Positions 27,982 through 38,157 of a stretch of DNA of 64,000 nucleotides are shown one piece after another. Positions within the stretch are counted from its first letter, which is position 1. Every line of letters begins with the position of its first letter. A model generated the notes under the pieces. It did not search any database, had not been told where the DNA came from, and saw nothing but the letters and a program-made list of their open reading frames with translations. The DNA comes from Shewanella oncorhynchi (GTDB lineage Bacteria; Pseudomonadota; Gammaproteobacteria; Enterobacterales; Shewanellaceae): contig NZ_JABAEB010000005.1 of NCBI RefSeq assembly GCF_012584455.1, positions 310,001 through 374,000 on the forward strand, in the 5' to 3' direction. The translations under genes were made by a program, and so were the position numbers.

Positions 27982-28382
27982 ATTGAGTTTTATTTTGTTT
28001 GAATTTAAATCAATTGAAACAAATAAGATCGATTTCGGCTGCGTTTAGTGGACGTTTCGACTTTTTGCTAAATTAAATCTTTAATTATTAATGCTATAGT
28101 ACCCAGTGGCCGTAATATTCTCTCTTTCTGATCAGTCACTAGGTCGGAAGGTGAACGCCGTAGCGCATGATTCTTTTCAATCCGTATTTTAGGTTTGAAA
28201 TCACCTATAATTTTCGTGGCGATGCCAAGTCAATTGGGGTAAAATGCGCGCGACCAGCGTGATTGCGATCGCATTTCTGTGATAAATCTGCGCTAGCTCA
28301 ATGCAGTAGGTTTTGTTTAAAACCTAAGTATTTAGCAGGAACGCGGCGCATTGTCTTTCCTTCAAACGTAGTGCTTGTGGAT
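27982..28382. promoter_or_regulatory. Long leader/promoter region of the nqr operon
   Basis: About 400 bases without a gene. Candidate -10 elements are TATAAT (28206-28211) and TAAAAT (28239-28244). A GTG-started 13-codon ORF at 28152 is not credible. A GCGATCGC palindrome occurs at 28264-28271. No known riboswitch was recognised. Confidence 0.4.
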
Positions 28383-29717
28383 ATGATTACAATTAAGAAA
28401 GGATTGGAACTGCCTATAGCAGGCGGACCAGAGCAAGTTATCCATAATGGCCCAGCCATTAAACATGTAGCTACTTTGGGTGAAGAGTATATTGGCTTAC
28501 GTCCAACGATGAAGATCAAAGTGGGCGATAAAGTACAAAAAGGCCAAGTTCTTTTTGAAGATAAGAAGAATTTAGGCGTTAAATATACGGCTTTAGCCAG
28601 TGGTACTATATTAGACATTAACCGGGGCGCCCAGCGTGTTCTGCAGTCTGTTGTCATTGAAGTGGAAGGAAACGACAGCGTTGCCTTTGCTAAATATGAT
28701 GCCACTGCACTTGATACGCTCGACTCGCAGTTAGTCCGTGACAATCTGATTGAATCAGGTTTATGGACTGCTTTGCGTACTCGTCCTTTTAGCAAAGTTC
28801 CTGCTGTAGACTCTTCTGCTGCTGGTATTTTTGTAACCGCAATAGATACTCAACCTCTTGCCGCTGATCCCGTTGTGGTGATCCGTGAGCATAAAGAAGA
28901 TTTTGCTAATGGTCTTAAGGTCTTAGCAAGACTTACTGACGGTAAAGTTTACCTTTGTAAAGCGCCTGGCGCTGATATTCCTGCCGCAAACGCCCAAGTT
29001 GAAGAATTTGCTGGTGTGCACCCTGCAGGATTAGTCGGTACTCACATTCACTTCTTATTGTCTGCCTCTGCAAAACGTACCGTTTGGCATATTGGTTACC
29101 AAGATGTAATAGCAATTGGTCAGCTATTTACGACGGGTGAACTCAATACCGAACGTGTTATTGCGATCGCAGGCCCTAAAGCGGCTAAGCCAAGACTCGT
29201 ACGCACTGTTGTGGGCGCGAGCATGACTGAATTAACCGCAGGTGAAGCCTTAGATGGCAATGTTCGTCTGATTTCAGGCTCTGTTCTGAATGGTCGTACA
29301 GCCGTTGGCCCACAAGGGTATTTAGGTCGTTACCATGTTCAAGTAAGTCTGTTAGAAGAAGGTACAGAGAAAGAATTTTTAGGCTGGGTATTACCAGGCT
29401 CAGACAAATATTCTATTACTCGTGCATTCTTAGGACATCTTGCTCCTTCTCGTCTGTTCAGCATGACGACCAGTACAGGTGGTTCAGACCGCGCTATGGT
29501 GCCAATTGGTAACTATGAGCGTGTAATGCCATTGGACATTCTTCCTACTATGTTGTTGCGTGACTTGATTTCAGGTGACTTTGACGGTGCTGCTACGTTA
29601 GGCGCGTTAGAGTTAGATGAAGAAGATCTCGCACTGTGTACGTTCGTATGTCCAGGCAAGTATGACTACGGTTCATATCTGCGTGACTGTCTAGATACGA
29701 TCGAGAGGGAAGGCTAA
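28383..29717 (+). CDS. nqrA: Na+-translocating NADH:quinone reductase subunit A
   Basis: 444 residues from ATG 28383 ([20 protein letters not shown]), the universally conserved NqrA N-terminus; an open frame continues 40 codons upstream but is not coding. NqrA is the membrane-associated subunit at the quinone end of the complex. Conserved [31 protein letters not shown] and the [12 protein letters not shown] stretch form a biotinyl-like domain. First gene of nqrABCDEF; its stop overlaps the nqrB start (TAATG). Confidence 0.97.
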   Translation: MITIKKGLELPIAGGPEQVIHNGPAIKHVATLGEEYIGLRPTMKIKVGDKVQKGQVLFEDKKNLGVKYTALASGTILDINRGAQRVLQSVVIEVEGNDSVAFAKYDATALDTLDSQLVRDNLIESGLWTALRTRPFSKVPAVDSSAAGIFVTAIDTQPLAADPVVVIREHKEDFANGLKVLARLTDGKVYLCKAPGADIPAANAQVEEFAGVHPAGLVGTHIHFLLSASAKRTVWHIGYQDVIAIGQLFTTGELNTERVIAIAGPKAAKPRLVRTVVGASMTELTAGEALDGNVRLISGSVLNGRTAVGPQGYLGRYHVQVSLLEEGTEKEFLGWVLPGSDKYSITRAFLGHLAPSRLFSMTTSTGGSDRAMVPIGNYERVMPLDILPTMLLRDLISGDFDGAATLGALELDEEDLALCTFVCPGKYDYGSYLRDCLDTIEREG

Positions 29718-30916
29718 TGAGCTTGAAAGATTTTTTCGAACGTATTGAACCCGACTTTGAAAAAGGCGGTAAATACGAAAAGTTTTATGCCCTATTCGAA
29801 GCGGCATACACGATTTTTTATACCCCAGGTAAAGTGAACAAGGGCAAAACCCATGTTCGCGATAACCTCGACCTAAAACGTATGATGATTACGGTTTGGG
29901 CTTGTGCTTTCCCCGCGATGTTCGTGGGTATGTACAACGTAGGTTTACAAGCTCAATTAGCTTTAGTGGCTGGTTTTGCTACCCCTGACGTATGGCAAGT
30001 GAGCTTGTTCAGCATGTTCGGTACCGAACTGACGGCAAATTCTGGCTGGCCTGCGCTGATGTGGTATGGCGCCTGTTTCTTCCTACCTATCTACGCGGTG
30101 ACCTTCGCCGTCGGTGGTATCTGGGAAGTGCTGTTTGCCTCTATCCGTGGTCATGAAGTCAACGAAGGTTTCTTCGTTACCTCTATCCTGTTCGCTTTAA
30201 CGCTACCAGCAACTATCCCATTATGGATGGTGGCGCTGGGTATCACCTTTGGTGTGGTCGTGGCGAAAGAAGTGTTCGGTGGTACAGGGCGTAACTTCTT
30301 AAACCCAGCACTAGCGGGTCGTGCCTTCTTGTTCTTCGCTTATCCGTTGAACATGTCAGGTGATACCTCATGGGTTGTGGCTGACGGTTACTCAGGTGCA
30401 ACAGCACTGAGCCAAGCGGCGTCTGGCACTTTAGATTACGCAATTAACCAAAACTGGTGGGATGCGTTCTTCGGTTTCATTCCTGGTTCAGTGGGTGAAG
30501 TGTCTACATTAGCGATTCTGTTAGGTGGTTTGGTCATCATCTACACGCGTATCGCTTCATGGCGCATCGTTGGTGGTGTAATGGTGGGCATGATTGCCAT
30601 TTCTACGCTGCTTAACGTTGTCGGTAGCGACACTAATCCAATGTTTGCAATGCCTTGGTACTGGCACTTAGTGTTAGGTGGTTTTGCGTTTGGCATGATG
30701 TTCATGGCGACAGACCCAGTGTCAGCGTCATTTACTAACCAAGCTAAATGGGCATACGGTATCTTGATCGGTGCAATGGCTGTGTTTATCCGCGTGATTA
30801 ACCCTGCATTCCCTGAAGGCATGATGTTGGCAATTTTGTTTGCTAACTTGTTCGCGCCATTGTTCGACCACTTCGTGGTTCAGGCAAATATCAAGCGGAG
30901 GATTGCCCGTGGCTAG
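29717..30916 (+). CDS. nqrB: Na+-translocating NADH:quinone reductase subunit B
   Basis: 399 residues, about ten membrane helices. It carries the covalent FMN site SGAT in [10 protein letters not shown] (Thr at about 235), modified by ApbE. NqrB forms part of the Na+ path and also binds riboflavin. The start overlaps the nqrA stop, and the 3' end overlaps nqrC by eight bases. Confidence 0.97.
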   Translation: MSLKDFFERIEPDFEKGGKYEKFYALFEAAYTIFYTPGKVNKGKTHVRDNLDLKRMMITVWACAFPAMFVGMYNVGLQAQLALVAGFATPDVWQVSLFSMFGTELTANSGWPALMWYGACFFLPIYAVTFAVGGIWEVLFASIRGHEVNEGFFVTSILFALTLPATIPLWMVALGITFGVVVAKEVFGGTGRNFLNPALAGRAFLFFAYPLNMSGDTSWVVADGYSGATALSQAASGTLDYAINQNWWDAFFGFIPGSVGEVSTLAILLGGLVIIYTRIASWRIVGGVMVGMIAISTLLNVVGSDTNPMFAMPWYWHLVLGGFAFGMMFMATDPVSASFTNQAKWAYGILIGAMAVFIRVINPAFPEGMMLAILFANLFAPLFDHFVVQANIKRRIARG

Positions 30917-31697
30917 TAATAAAGATTCGTTCGGCAGAACCTTATTTATCGTCGTTGGCCTGTGTCTAATTTGTGCGATATTTGTGTCTACTGCAGCAGT
31001 GTTACTGAGACCGACTCAAGCAGAAAATAAACTGCTTGATAAGCAAAAGTACATTCTGGAAGCCGCTGGTCTTATCGATACTAAAGCTGGCAAAGTGACC
31101 AAAGCGCAAATTCTGGATACATACGGCAAACACATCGAAGCTAAACTGGTCGATTTGAAAACGGGTGCTTGGGTTGAGGGTGTTGATGCTGACACTTATG
31201 ATCAACGTAAAGCGTCTCGTGATGTGAAAACCTCATTTGTACCTGAGAATGACATCGCTTCAGTGAAACGTGTTGCTGATAAGGCTGTGGTTTATCTTGT
31301 TCGTGATGGCCAAGGTAAATTAACCAGTGTCATTCTGCCAATCCATGGTTATGGCCTATGGTCTACTATGTATGCCTTCCTTGCTATGGATGCTGACCTA
31401 AACACAGTGCAAAGCTTAGTCTACTACGAGCACGGCGAAACGCCGGGCTTAGGTGGCGAAGTGCAAAATGCTCAGTGGAAAGCGAAATGGCATGGCAAAA
31501 AGTTATTTGATGAGCAAGGTAAACTCGCTATCAGCGTAACGAAAAACCCAACTGTTGCTAGCACTGAGTACGGTGTAGATGCATTATCTGGCGCAACCTT
31601 AACGAGTAACGGTGTACAACATTCACTGACATTCTGGTTGGGTAAAGAAGGTTTTGCGAGTTTCATTGAAAAAGCACGCAATGGAGGTCTCAACTAA
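30909..31697 (+). CDS. nqrC: Na+-translocating NADH:quinone reductase subunit C
   Basis: 262 residues from GTG 30909 ([21 protein letters not shown]), with GGAGG eight bases upstream inside nqrB. One N-terminal membrane helix precedes a periplasmic FMN-binding domain. The flavinylation motif is SGATLTS near residue 226. The [12 protein letters not shown] and [10 protein letters not shown] segments are conserved. NqrC passes electrons between Fe-S/FMN carriers and NqrB. The stop overlaps the nqrD ATG. Confidence 0.97.
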   Translation: MASNKDSFGRTLFIVVGLCLICAIFVSTAAVLLRPTQAENKLLDKQKYILEAAGLIDTKAGKVTKAQILDTYGKHIEAKLVDLKTGAWVEGVDADTYDQRKASRDVKTSFVPENDIASVKRVADKAVVYLVRDGQGKLTSVILPIHGYGLWSTMYAFLAMDADLNTVQSLVYYEHGETPGLGGEVQNAQWKAKWHGKKLFDEQGKLAISVTKNPTVASTEYGVDALSGATLTSNGVQHSLTFWLGKEGFASFIEKARNGGLN

Positions 31698-32329
31698 TGT
31701 CTGACGCTAAAGAACTGAAACAGGTTCTGACCGGACCTATAGTCAACAACAACCCGATTGCTTTACAAGTACTTGGTGTATGTAGTGCATTAGCGGTAAC
31801 GAGCAAGCTCGAAACTGCACTGGTAATGGCGTTGGCGTTAACTGCGGTAACTGCGTTCTCGAACCTGTTTATCTCAATGATCCGTAATCATATTCCCAGC
31901 AGTGTGCGTATTATCGTACAGATGACCATTATTGCCTCTTTGGTAATCGTGGTTGACCAATTGCTGCAGGCTTATGCTTATCAGATCTCTAAGCAGCTGT
32001 CGGTATTCGTCGGTCTGATTATTACGAACTGTATCGTAATGGGTCGTGCCGAAGCCTACGCGATGAAAACACCGCCAATGATGAGCTTTATGGATGGTAT
32101 AGGTAACGGTTTAGGTTACGGTGCGATTCTGTTAGCTGTTGGCTTCGTACGTGAACTGTTTGGTAACGGTTCTCTGTTCGGTGTTGAAATCCTGCACAAG
32201 ATCTCTGATGGCGGCTGGTACCAACCAAACGGTCTGCTACTACTGCCTCCGAGTGCGTTCTTCCTGATCGGTGTTTTGATTTGGATTATTCGTACCTATA
32301 AGCCAGAGCAAGTTGAAGCAAAAGGGTAA
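31697..32329 (+). CDS. nqrD: Na+-translocating NADH:quinone reductase subunit D
   Basis: 210 residues, six membrane helices. It contains [20 protein letters not shown], with the Cys that with NqrE ligates an intramembrane iron centre. Start codon fused to the nqrC stop (TAATG). Homologous to NqrE and RnfE. Confidence 0.97.
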   Translation: MSDAKELKQVLTGPIVNNNPIALQVLGVCSALAVTSKLETALVMALALTAVTAFSNLFISMIRNHIPSSVRIIVQMTIIASLVIVVDQLLQAYAYQISKQLSVFVGLIITNCIVMGRAEAYAMKTPPMMSFMDGIGNGLGYGAILLAVGFVRELFGNGSLFGVEILHKISDGGWYQPNGLLLLPPSAFFLIGVLIWIIRTYKPEQVEAKG

Positions 32330-32334
32330 GTGCG

Positions 32335-32943
32335 ATGGAACATTATATTAGCCTGTTAATTCGCTCTGTTTTCATTGAAAACATGGCACTGGCCTTCTTC
32401 CTAGGTATGTGTACTTTCTTGGCTGTGTCTAAGAAAGTCACTACAGCCATGGGCCTAGGGATTGCGGTAGTTGTAGTGTTAACTATCTCTGTCCCAGCAA
32501 ACCAAGTTATCTATCAAGGGCTGCTAGCTCCTGGTGCACTTGCTTGGGCTGGCGCACCTGAAGCTGACTTAAGCTTCTTGAAATTCATTACCTTTATCGG
32601 TGTGATTGCGGCTTTGGTTCAAATTCTGGAAATGGCACTGGACAAGTACTTTCCACCTTTGTACAACGCATTAGGTATTTTCTTACCTTTGATCACAGTG
32701 AACTGCGCGATTTTCGGTGCGGTATCATTCATGGTTGAGCGTGACTACAAGCTGGGTGAGAGTGTGGTGTTTGGTTTCGGCTCAGGAGTGGGTTGGGCAT
32801 TAGCTATCGTATTGATGGCCGGTATCCGTGAGAAGCTGAAGTATGCCGACGTGCCTAACGGCCTACGTGGTTTAGGGATTACCTTTATCACCGCTGGTTT
32901 GATGGCCTTAGGTTTCATGTCGTTTTCAGGTGTGTCTCTGTAA
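32335..32943 (+). CDS. nqrE: Na+-translocating NADH:quinone reductase subunit E
   Basis: 202 residues, six membrane helices with inverted topology relative to NqrD. Conserved [19 protein letters not shown] and [15 protein letters not shown] carry the two Cys of the membrane iron site. Five-base gap from nqrD. Confidence 0.97.
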   Translation: MEHYISLLIRSVFIENMALAFFLGMCTFLAVSKKVTTAMGLGIAVVVVLTISVPANQVIYQGLLAPGALAWAGAPEADLSFLKFITFIGVIAALVQILEMALDKYFPPLYNALGIFLPLITVNCAIFGAVSFMVERDYKLGESVVFGFGSGVGWALAIVLMAGIREKLKYADVPNGLRGLGITFITAGLMALGFMSFSGVSL

Positions 32944-32989
32944 GAGACACATAACGGCTTCTTGAATTGGACCTTCTAAGGATAAGTTA

Positions 32990-34246
32990 ATGGATATTCT
33001 TGGTATTTTTAAATCTACTCCGCTCGAGGTTTACCTCGGTGTGAGTATGTTTACTGCTATCGTCCTCATCTTGGTATTAGTGATTTTATTCGCTAAGTCT
33101 AAGTTAGTGGCTAGTGGTGACATCACGATCGGCATTAATGACGATCCTGAAAAAGCGATTACAACCGGTGCGGGCGGTAAGTTGTTAGGCGTTTTGGCTA
33201 ACAGTGGTATCTTCGTATCGAGTGCGTGTGGTGGCGGTGGCTCATGTGGCCAATGTCGCGTGGTGATTAAGTCTGGCGGCGGCGATATTCTGCCAACGGA
33301 ACTTGACCACATCAGCAAAGGTGATGCCCGTAAAGGTTGTCGTCTTTCTTGTCAGGTTAACGTTAAGAACGATATGGAAATCGAGCTTGACGAAGAAATC
33401 TTCGGTATCAAGAAATGGGAATGTGAAGTTATCTCTAACGATAACAAAGCCACTTTCATTAAAGAACTGAAGCTACAAATTCCTGATGGCGAGTCTGTAC
33501 CATTCCGTGCTGGCGGGTATATTCAAATCGAAGCACCAGCTCATCATATTAAATATGCAGATTTTGATGTACCTGCACAATACCGTGGCGACTGGGAACA
33601 CTTCGGTTTCTTCAATCTTGAATCTAAGGTTGATGAAGAAACTATCCGTGCATACTCAATGGCTAACTACCCAGAAGAGTTCGGCATTATTATGCTGAAC
33701 GTGCGTATTGCTACGCCTCCACCACGTAACTTGACTCTGCCTTGCGGTAAGATGTCATCTTACATTTGGAGCTTAAAAGCGGGTGATAAAGTGACAATTT
33801 CTGGCCCATTCGGTGAATTCTTCGCGAAAGATACCGATGCAGAAATGGTGTTTATCGGCGGTGGTGCGGGTATGGCGCCAATGCGTTCACATATCTTCGA
33901 CCAACTGAAGCGTCTTCAGTCTAAACGTAAGATGAGCTTCTGGTACGGTGCACGTTCTAAGCGTGAAATGTTCTACGTAGAAGATTTCGACGGCCTAGCG
34001 GCTGAGAATGATAACTTCGTATGGCATGTGGCACTTTCAGATCCTCAACCAGAGGACAACTGGGATGGTTACACAGGTTTTATTCATAACGTATTGTATG
34101 AAAACTATCTGAAAAACCATGATGCTCCAGAAGATTGTGAGTTCTACATGTGTGGACCTCCAATGATGAACGCTGCCGTAATTGGTATGTTGAAAAATCT
34201 TGGTGTCGAAGACGAAAACATCCTGTTGGATGACTTCGGCGGCTAA
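32990..34246 (+). CDS. nqrF: Na+-translocating NADH:quinone reductase subunit F
   Basis: 418 residues. An N-terminal membrane anchor (about 15-35) is followed by a 2Fe-2S ferredoxin domain with ligands C80, C86, C89 and C121 ([10 protein letters not shown]...RLSC). Then come the FAD domain ([11 protein letters not shown]) and the NADH domain ([27 protein letters not shown]). It is the electron entry point that oxidises NADH. Last gene of the nqr set proper, followed by a terminator and then apbE and nqrM. Confidence 0.98.
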   Translation: MDILGIFKSTPLEVYLGVSMFTAIVLILVLVILFAKSKLVASGDITIGINDDPEKAITTGAGGKLLGVLANSGIFVSSACGGGGSCGQCRVVIKSGGGDILPTELDHISKGDARKGCRLSCQVNVKNDMEIELDEEIFGIKKWECEVISNDNKATFIKELKLQIPDGESVPFRAGGYIQIEAPAHHIKYADFDVPAQYRGDWEHFGFFNLESKVDEETIRAYSMANYPEEFGIIMLNVRIATPPPRNLTLPCGKMSSYIWSLKAGDKVTISGPFGEFFAKDTDAEMVFIGGGAGMAPMRSHIFDQLKRLQSKRKMSFWYGARSKREMFYVEDFDGLAAENDNFVWHVALSDPQPEDNWDGYTGFIHNVLYENYLKNHDAPEDCEFYMCGPPMMNAAVIGMLKNLGVEDENILLDDFGG

Positions 34247-34270
34247 TGTTCATTAGTCCTAGATAGAAAA

Positions 34271-34309
34271 GTTGCAGATGTTGAGGTTAACCTTTCATCT
34301 GCAACTTTT
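34271..34309 (+). terminator. Terminator/attenuator between nqrF and apbE
   Basis: Perfect 10-bp stem GTTGCAGATG / CATCTGCAAC, 15-base loop, then TTTT. A short T-run may allow partial readthrough into apbE-nqrM, giving lower levels of the assembly factors than of the enzyme. Confidence 0.75.
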
Positions 34310-34344
34310 GCATTTAAGGGCCCAAATAAGAGTAGTAGGTCACT

Positions 34345-35391
34345 ATGTTTCAGACCTTAAAGATCAATACCTCAGCGTTAAAGTATTCATTTAACTGGCT
34401 AGTCCTCGTGGGACTGGCCTTTTTTGTTTCAGCCTGTTCAAAGCAAAACGAAGTCATTTCGTTGGCCGGCAGCACTATGGGCACGACTTATCACATTAAA
34501 GTCGTCCCGAATGAGCAGATGCCGACGGCACAGTTACTTCAAGCGGAGATTGATTTAGCCCTTGAGCTAGTCAATGACCAGATGTCGACGTATCGGCCTA
34601 ATTCAGAATTATCCCGTTTCAACCAATTGCCATTGGAGCAAAGCGTTGAAGTCTCACCGGATACCATAAAAGTGGTGCAAGAGGGAATACGTTTATATCA
34701 AGTGACGGATAAGGCACTTGATATTACCTTAGGTCCTTTAGTTAATCTGTGGGGGTTTGGACCTGATAAGCGTCCGACGAAAGTTCCGACACAGGCTGAT
34801 ATTGATGCGGCTAAAGCCAAAACAGGGATTAGTGAACTTTCCATTGAAGGCAACCGTCTAAGTAAGCACAACACCCATTTATATGTAGATTTATCATCAA
34901 TCGCGAAGGGATTTGGGGTTGATAAGATCGCTTCCATTCTTGATAAATACCACGCGACAGGGTATTTAGTTGAAATCGGTGGCGAACTGAGTATCAAAGG
35001 TGCCAAAGGTGATGGAAGCTCTTGGCGTGTTGCTATAGAGCAACCGACCAATGATGGCTCTGAAGCCGTACAACAGGTTATCGCACCTGGTACTATGGCG
35101 ATGGCGACCTCTGGTGACTATCGTAATTATTATGAAGAAGATGGCCAACGTTTTACGCATATAATCGATCCGCGTACTGGTTTGCCGATAAATCATAAGT
35201 TAGCATCCGTGACTGTATTGCATCAAAATTGTATGACGGCCGACGGTTTTGCGACGGCCATGATGGTTTTGGGCACAGAAGCATCATTGGAGCTTGCCAA
35301 GAAGGAACACTTGGCGATAATGCTAATCGAAAAGCAAGGCGACGGATTTAAGGTTTATTACAGCGACGCCTTCAAGCCTTTCCTTATTTAG
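34345..35391 (+). CDS. apbE: FAD:protein FMN transferase ApbE (Nqr flavinylation), lipoprotein
   Basis: 348 residues. The N-terminal signal has lipobox VSAC (Cys at 32), so it is anchored to the inner-membrane outer face. ApbE motifs are LAGSTMGTTYHIKV, MSTYRPNSELSRFNQ, LVNLWGFGPDK, VDLSSIAKGFGVDKIA, LVEIGGELSIKG and the C-terminal MTADGFATAMMVLG. Placed after nqrF, it is the enzyme that attaches FMN to NqrB and NqrC. A paralogue without signal lies at 5611. Confidence 0.95.
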   Translation: MFQTLKINTSALKYSFNWLVLVGLAFFVSACSKQNEVISLAGSTMGTTYHIKVVPNEQMPTAQLLQAEIDLALELVNDQMSTYRPNSELSRFNQLPLEQSVEVSPDTIKVVQEGIRLYQVTDKALDITLGPLVNLWGFGPDKRPTKVPTQADIDAAKAKTGISELSIEGNRLSKHNTHLYVDLSSIAKGFGVDKIASILDKYHATGYLVEIGGELSIKGAKGDGSSWRVAIEQPTNDGSEAVQQVIAPGTMAMATSGDYRNYYEEDGQRFTHIIDPRTGLPINHKLASVTVLHQNCMTADGFATAMMVLGTEASLELAKKEHLAIMLIEKQGDGFKVYYSDAFKPFLI

Positions 35392-35406
35392 TTTTTGGAG
35401 TAAACC

Positions 35407-35631
35407 ATGACCTCTTTTATCGCGGCATTTGTGATCTTGTTAGTCTTCTTTTTGCTCATGTCGATTGGTTATCTCATCAAGCGCAAAGCCGTTGAAGGAA
35501 GTTGTGGCGGTTTAGGTGTTCTAGGAATTGAAAAAGCGTGTGATTGTGATGACCCTTGTGACAAACGTAAACGTCGTATGGCCGCTGAAGAAGCGCGTCG
35601 TGAGAAGTTAACGAAAGACCGCATTATCTAA
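35407..35631 (+). CDS. nqrM: Nqr maturation factor NqrM (DUF539)
   Basis: 74 residues: one N-terminal membrane helix (about 5-25), then a Cys-rich motif GSCGGLGVLGIEKACDCDDPCDKRKRR (five Cys) and a basic tail. NqrM is required for Nqr assembly, probably delivering iron to the NqrD/E site. It starts 15 bases after apbE; its own terminator follows. Confidence 0.95.
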   Translation: MTSFIAAFVILLVFFLLMSIGYLIKRKAVEGSCGGLGVLGIEKACDCDDPCDKRKRRMAAEEARREKLTKDRII

Positions 35632-35648
35632 ATAGTCTTGATTCGATC

Positions 35649-35678
35649 ATAGCCTCCGATTTAGGGGGCTATTTTTTT
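35649..35678 (+). terminator. Terminator of apbE-nqrM
   Basis: ATAGCCTCC / GGGGGCTAT stem (one G-U pair), 6-base loop, then seven T. Confidence 0.85.
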
Positions 35679-35840
35679 GCCTCGTATTTTCTTACACGAG
35701 TTAATCATTTGAGATTTATCCTTGGGATTAGAGTGGGATAGCAAGTTAATCTAAGCAGGAATGAGAATGCTTTTCATCATTAAGTGGGTGAAATATAAAG
35801 ATAATTTGAGTTGGTCGATAAATTGTACTAGGCTAGAAGC

Positions 35841-35854
35841 TTGATTTAGATCAA
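35841..35854 (+). promoter_or_regulatory. FNR/EtrA box upstream of the bacterioferritin pair
   Basis: TTGATTTAGATCAA is an exact TTGAT-N4-ATCAA. It ends 30 bases before the first bfr start codon, so it most likely overlaps the promoter or early transcript, which is a repressing position. Confidence 0.7.
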
Positions 35855-35884
35855 TCTTTTCACGCTTACCAAGGATAGTAACTT

Positions 35885-36358
35885 ATGAAAGGTCATCCTA
35901 AAGTGGTTGGGCAACTGAATCGGGTGCTTACCTGTGAGTTGACCGCCATCAATCAATATTTCCTCCATGCCCGCATGTTTAAACATTGGGGCTTAGAGAA
36001 GTTAAACCACGTCGAATACAAAAAATCCATCCAAGATATGAAGCACGCCGATAAGCTCATCGAGCGAGTGCTGTTTTTGGAAGGTCTGCCTAATCTGCAA
36101 CAACTCGAAAAACTTCGCATTGGTGAACATAGCCAAGAGATGCTCGACTGCGATCTGGCCATGGTGCAAGAGCAGCTTACATTGCTGCGTGATGCGATCA
36201 GCTTGTGTGAAGCCGAACAGGACTATGTGAGCCGCGATCTGCTGGAAGATATTCTCGAAGACGAAGAAGAGCACTTAGATTGGCTCGAGTCGCAGCAAGA
36301 GCTCATTACGCTAACCGGTATTCAAAATTATCTACAATCGCAAATTAGCGACCAATAG
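35885..36358 (+). CDS. bfr: Bacterioferritin, haem-binding-type subunit with degenerate ferroxidase site
   Basis: 157 residues, ferritin four-helix fold. Aligning by eye to E. coli Bfr, Met52 (the haem ligand), E18, H54, E127 and H130 are present, but E51 is Asp and E94 is Val (DLAMVQEQL). The di-iron centre is therefore incomplete. The N-terminus MKGHPKVVGQLNRVLTCELT is typical. It forms a heteromeric iron store with the next gene (10-base gap). ATG has AAGGA upstream. Confidence 0.92.
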   Translation: MKGHPKVVGQLNRVLTCELTAINQYFLHARMFKHWGLEKLNHVEYKKSIQDMKHADKLIERVLFLEGLPNLQQLEKLRIGEHSQEMLDCDLAMVQEQLTLLRDAISLCEAEQDYVSRDLLEDILEDEEEHLDWLESQQELITLTGIQNYLQSQISDQ

Positions 36359-36367
36359 GAGCAAGAT

Positions 36368-36835
36368 ATGAAAGGCGATAAAGACGTTATCGATGCGTTA
36401 AATCGACTCCTAACGGGAGAACTCTCGGCAATGGATCAGTATTTTGTCCATGCCCATATGTACGAAGATTGGGGCCTGAATGAACTCTATGAGCGTATCG
36501 CCCATGAGTCAGATGATGAGAAAGCCCATGCAGCCAAATTAGTGCAGCGCATTTTATTCCTCGAAGGTACACCCAATGTTGCCGCCCGTGAGGCATTGAA
36601 CATAGGTAAAGATGTAGAAGAGATGCTACGTAATGATCTTGCCTATGAATACAAGGTCGCGGACGATTTGCGCAAAGTGATTGCACTGTGTGAGCAGAAG
36701 CAAGATTACCAGACCCGCGAAATTCTCGAAGTATTACTCGACGATACAGAGTCTGACCATATGTATTGGCTCGAAAAACAACTTGGGCTTATTGACCGTG
36801 TTGGATTGCAAAACTACCTGCAAACTAAGATGTGA
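36368..36835 (+). CDS. bfr: Bacterioferritin, ferroxidase-type subunit lacking the haem Met
   Basis: 155 residues. E18, E51, H54, E94 and an ExxH equivalent to E127/H130 are all present, but position 52 is Lys (DDEKAHAAK), so it cannot ligate haem. One extra residue occurs in the loop DDTESDHMYW. It is thus the catalytic partner of the upstream subunit, as known for paired BfrA/BfrB subunits of Neisseria, Pseudomonas and Magnetospirillum. Ribosome site TAGGAG. Confidence 0.93.
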   Translation: MKGDKDVIDALNRLLTGELSAMDQYFVHAHMYEDWGLNELYERIAHESDDEKAHAAKLVQRILFLEGTPNVAAREALNIGKDVEEMLRNDLAYEYKVADDLRKVIALCEQKQDYQTREILEVLLDDTESDHMYWLEKQLGLIDRVGLQNYLQTKM

Positions 36836-36862
36836 GCCTTAGATTGTTAGGTTGAGTAAATA

Positions 36863-36890
36863 CCTAGGCCACTGAGTGTAATGGCCTAGG
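36863..36890. terminator. Stem-loop after the bfr pair
   Basis: CCTAGGCCA / TGGCCTAGG, 10-base loop; no T-run follows, so it may be a 3'-end stabiliser or weak terminator. Confidence 0.45.
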
Positions 36891-36995
36891 AAATTCAGTT
36901 ATTAAGCATGTCTGTTGTTCCTCACGCTTGTCTTGTTCTCTTTCCAGCGCTAGGCCACATCTTATTGGCCCAAATCTATCAGGGATACTTGATTA

Positions 36996-37011
36996 CTGTT
37001 TTTATATACAG
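36996..37011 (+). promoter_or_regulatory. LexA (SOS) box of dinB
   Basis: CTGTTTTTATATACAG matches the CTG-N10-CAG SOS box with the A+T-rich core. It lies 25 bases before the dinB start, overlapping the expected promoter. Confidence 0.88.
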
Positions 37012-37036
37012 TATTTTGGCGTTGGAGGAATTCAAC

Positions 37037-38113
37037 GTGCGAAAAATTATTCATATCGATATGGACTGCTATTTTGCTGCAGTGGAAATGCGCGACTTTC
37101 CTGAGTACCGTGGCAAGCCTTTAGCCGTAGGCGGCAGTAGCGACCGTCGCGGTGTTATCAGTACTTGCAGTTACGAGGCACGTAAATTCGGTGTACGTTC
37201 AGCAATGGCAACGGCTTATGCCTTTAAGTTGTGCCCTGAGCTGATTTTAGTACCAGGCCGGATGCAGGTTTACAAAGAAGTGTCGCTACAAATTCGTGAA
37301 ATATTTTCCCGCTATACCCAATTAATTGAGCCGCTTTCCTTAGATGAAGCTTATTTGGATGTGAGTGAGTGCCAACAATATAAGGGCTCTGCGACCTTGA
37401 TTGCCCAAGCAATTCGTCGCGATATCTTAGCCGAAACGGGTTTAACCGCATCGGCGGGTATCGCGCCAGTAAAATTTTTAGCTAAGGTCGCCTCGGATCT
37501 GAACAAGCCAAACGGCCAATATGTCATTACGCCAGAGACGCTTTCTGAGTTTGTTAAGACCTTATCGCTGCGTAAAATTCCCGGTGTTGGTAAAGTCACC
37601 GCCGAAAAGCTCTCTTCGCTCGGGCTCAATACCTGTGGTGATGTGCAAGCTTATTCTAAACCTGAGCTCTTAGCGCGATTCGGTAAGTTTGGTTGCGTGT
37701 TGATTGAGCGTTCCCAAGGCATAGATGAACGGGGTATTTCTGCCGACAGAGAGCGCAAATCAGTGGGTGTTGAAACCACGTTAGCAAAGGATATTTATAG
37801 CTTAGAGCAGTGCCAGCAGGTGATGCCGAGTTTGATCCAAGAACTGTCGTTGCGTTTAAGTCGCAGTGCTAAGGAACGCAAAATACATAAACAGGTGGTC
37901 AAACTTAAGTTTAACGATTTCAAGCAGACTACAATTGAGCACCGCAGCGATGAAGTCTCGATTGTAATGTTCTATGAGCTACTCGCACAGGCTATGGAAA
38001 GGCAAGAAGGCCGCGGCATTCGTCTATTGGGGATTTCAGTTGGCCTTACTGATTCTACTCTTGTCGTCGCCACAAGCTTAAACGGCCAGACTCAGCTGGA
38101 TTTAGCACTCTAG
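37037..38113 (+). CDS. dinB: DNA polymerase IV (Y-family, error-prone)
   Basis: 358 residues from GTG 37037 ([21 protein letters not shown]), with GGAGG nine bases upstream. A longer frame from 36908 is rejected because it runs through the LexA box. Palm metal residues lie in [12 protein letters not shown] and [11 protein letters not shown]. The HhH segment [17 protein letters not shown] and a C-terminal little finger are present. The C-terminus ends TQLDLAL, the QxxLxL clamp-binding motif. It performs translesion and SOS-induced mutagenic synthesis. Confidence 0.96.
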   Translation: MRKIIHIDMDCYFAAVEMRDFPEYRGKPLAVGGSSDRRGVISTCSYEARKFGVRSAMATAYAFKLCPELILVPGRMQVYKEVSLQIREIFSRYTQLIEPLSLDEAYLDVSECQQYKGSATLIAQAIRRDILAETGLTASAGIAPVKFLAKVASDLNKPNGQYVITPETLSEFVKTLSLRKIPGVGKVTAEKLSSLGLNTCGDVQAYSKPELLARFGKFGCVLIERSQGIDERGISADRERKSVGVETTLAKDIYSLEQCQQVMPSLIQELSLRLSRSAKERKIHKQVVKLKFNDFKQTTIEHRSDEVSIVMFYELLAQAMERQEGRGIRLLGISVGLTDSTLVVATSLNGQTQLDLAL

Positions 38114-38157
38114 CCGTTTATTGAGTCGATAAGCCGCAGACTTATGCCTGCATTGGC

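Noticed and set aside
28263..28382. Open frame upstream of nqrA
   Set aside because: NqrA begins with the conserved MITIKKG at 28383; the upstream codons show no family similarity.
27982..28382. Riboswitch before nqrA
   Set aside because: No known riboswitch core recognised; a long untranslated leader is enough to explain it.
36908..37036. dinB extended N-terminus in frame
   Set aside because: It spans the LexA box and promoter region, and the conserved Pol IV N-terminus begins at GTG 37037 with a GGAGG.
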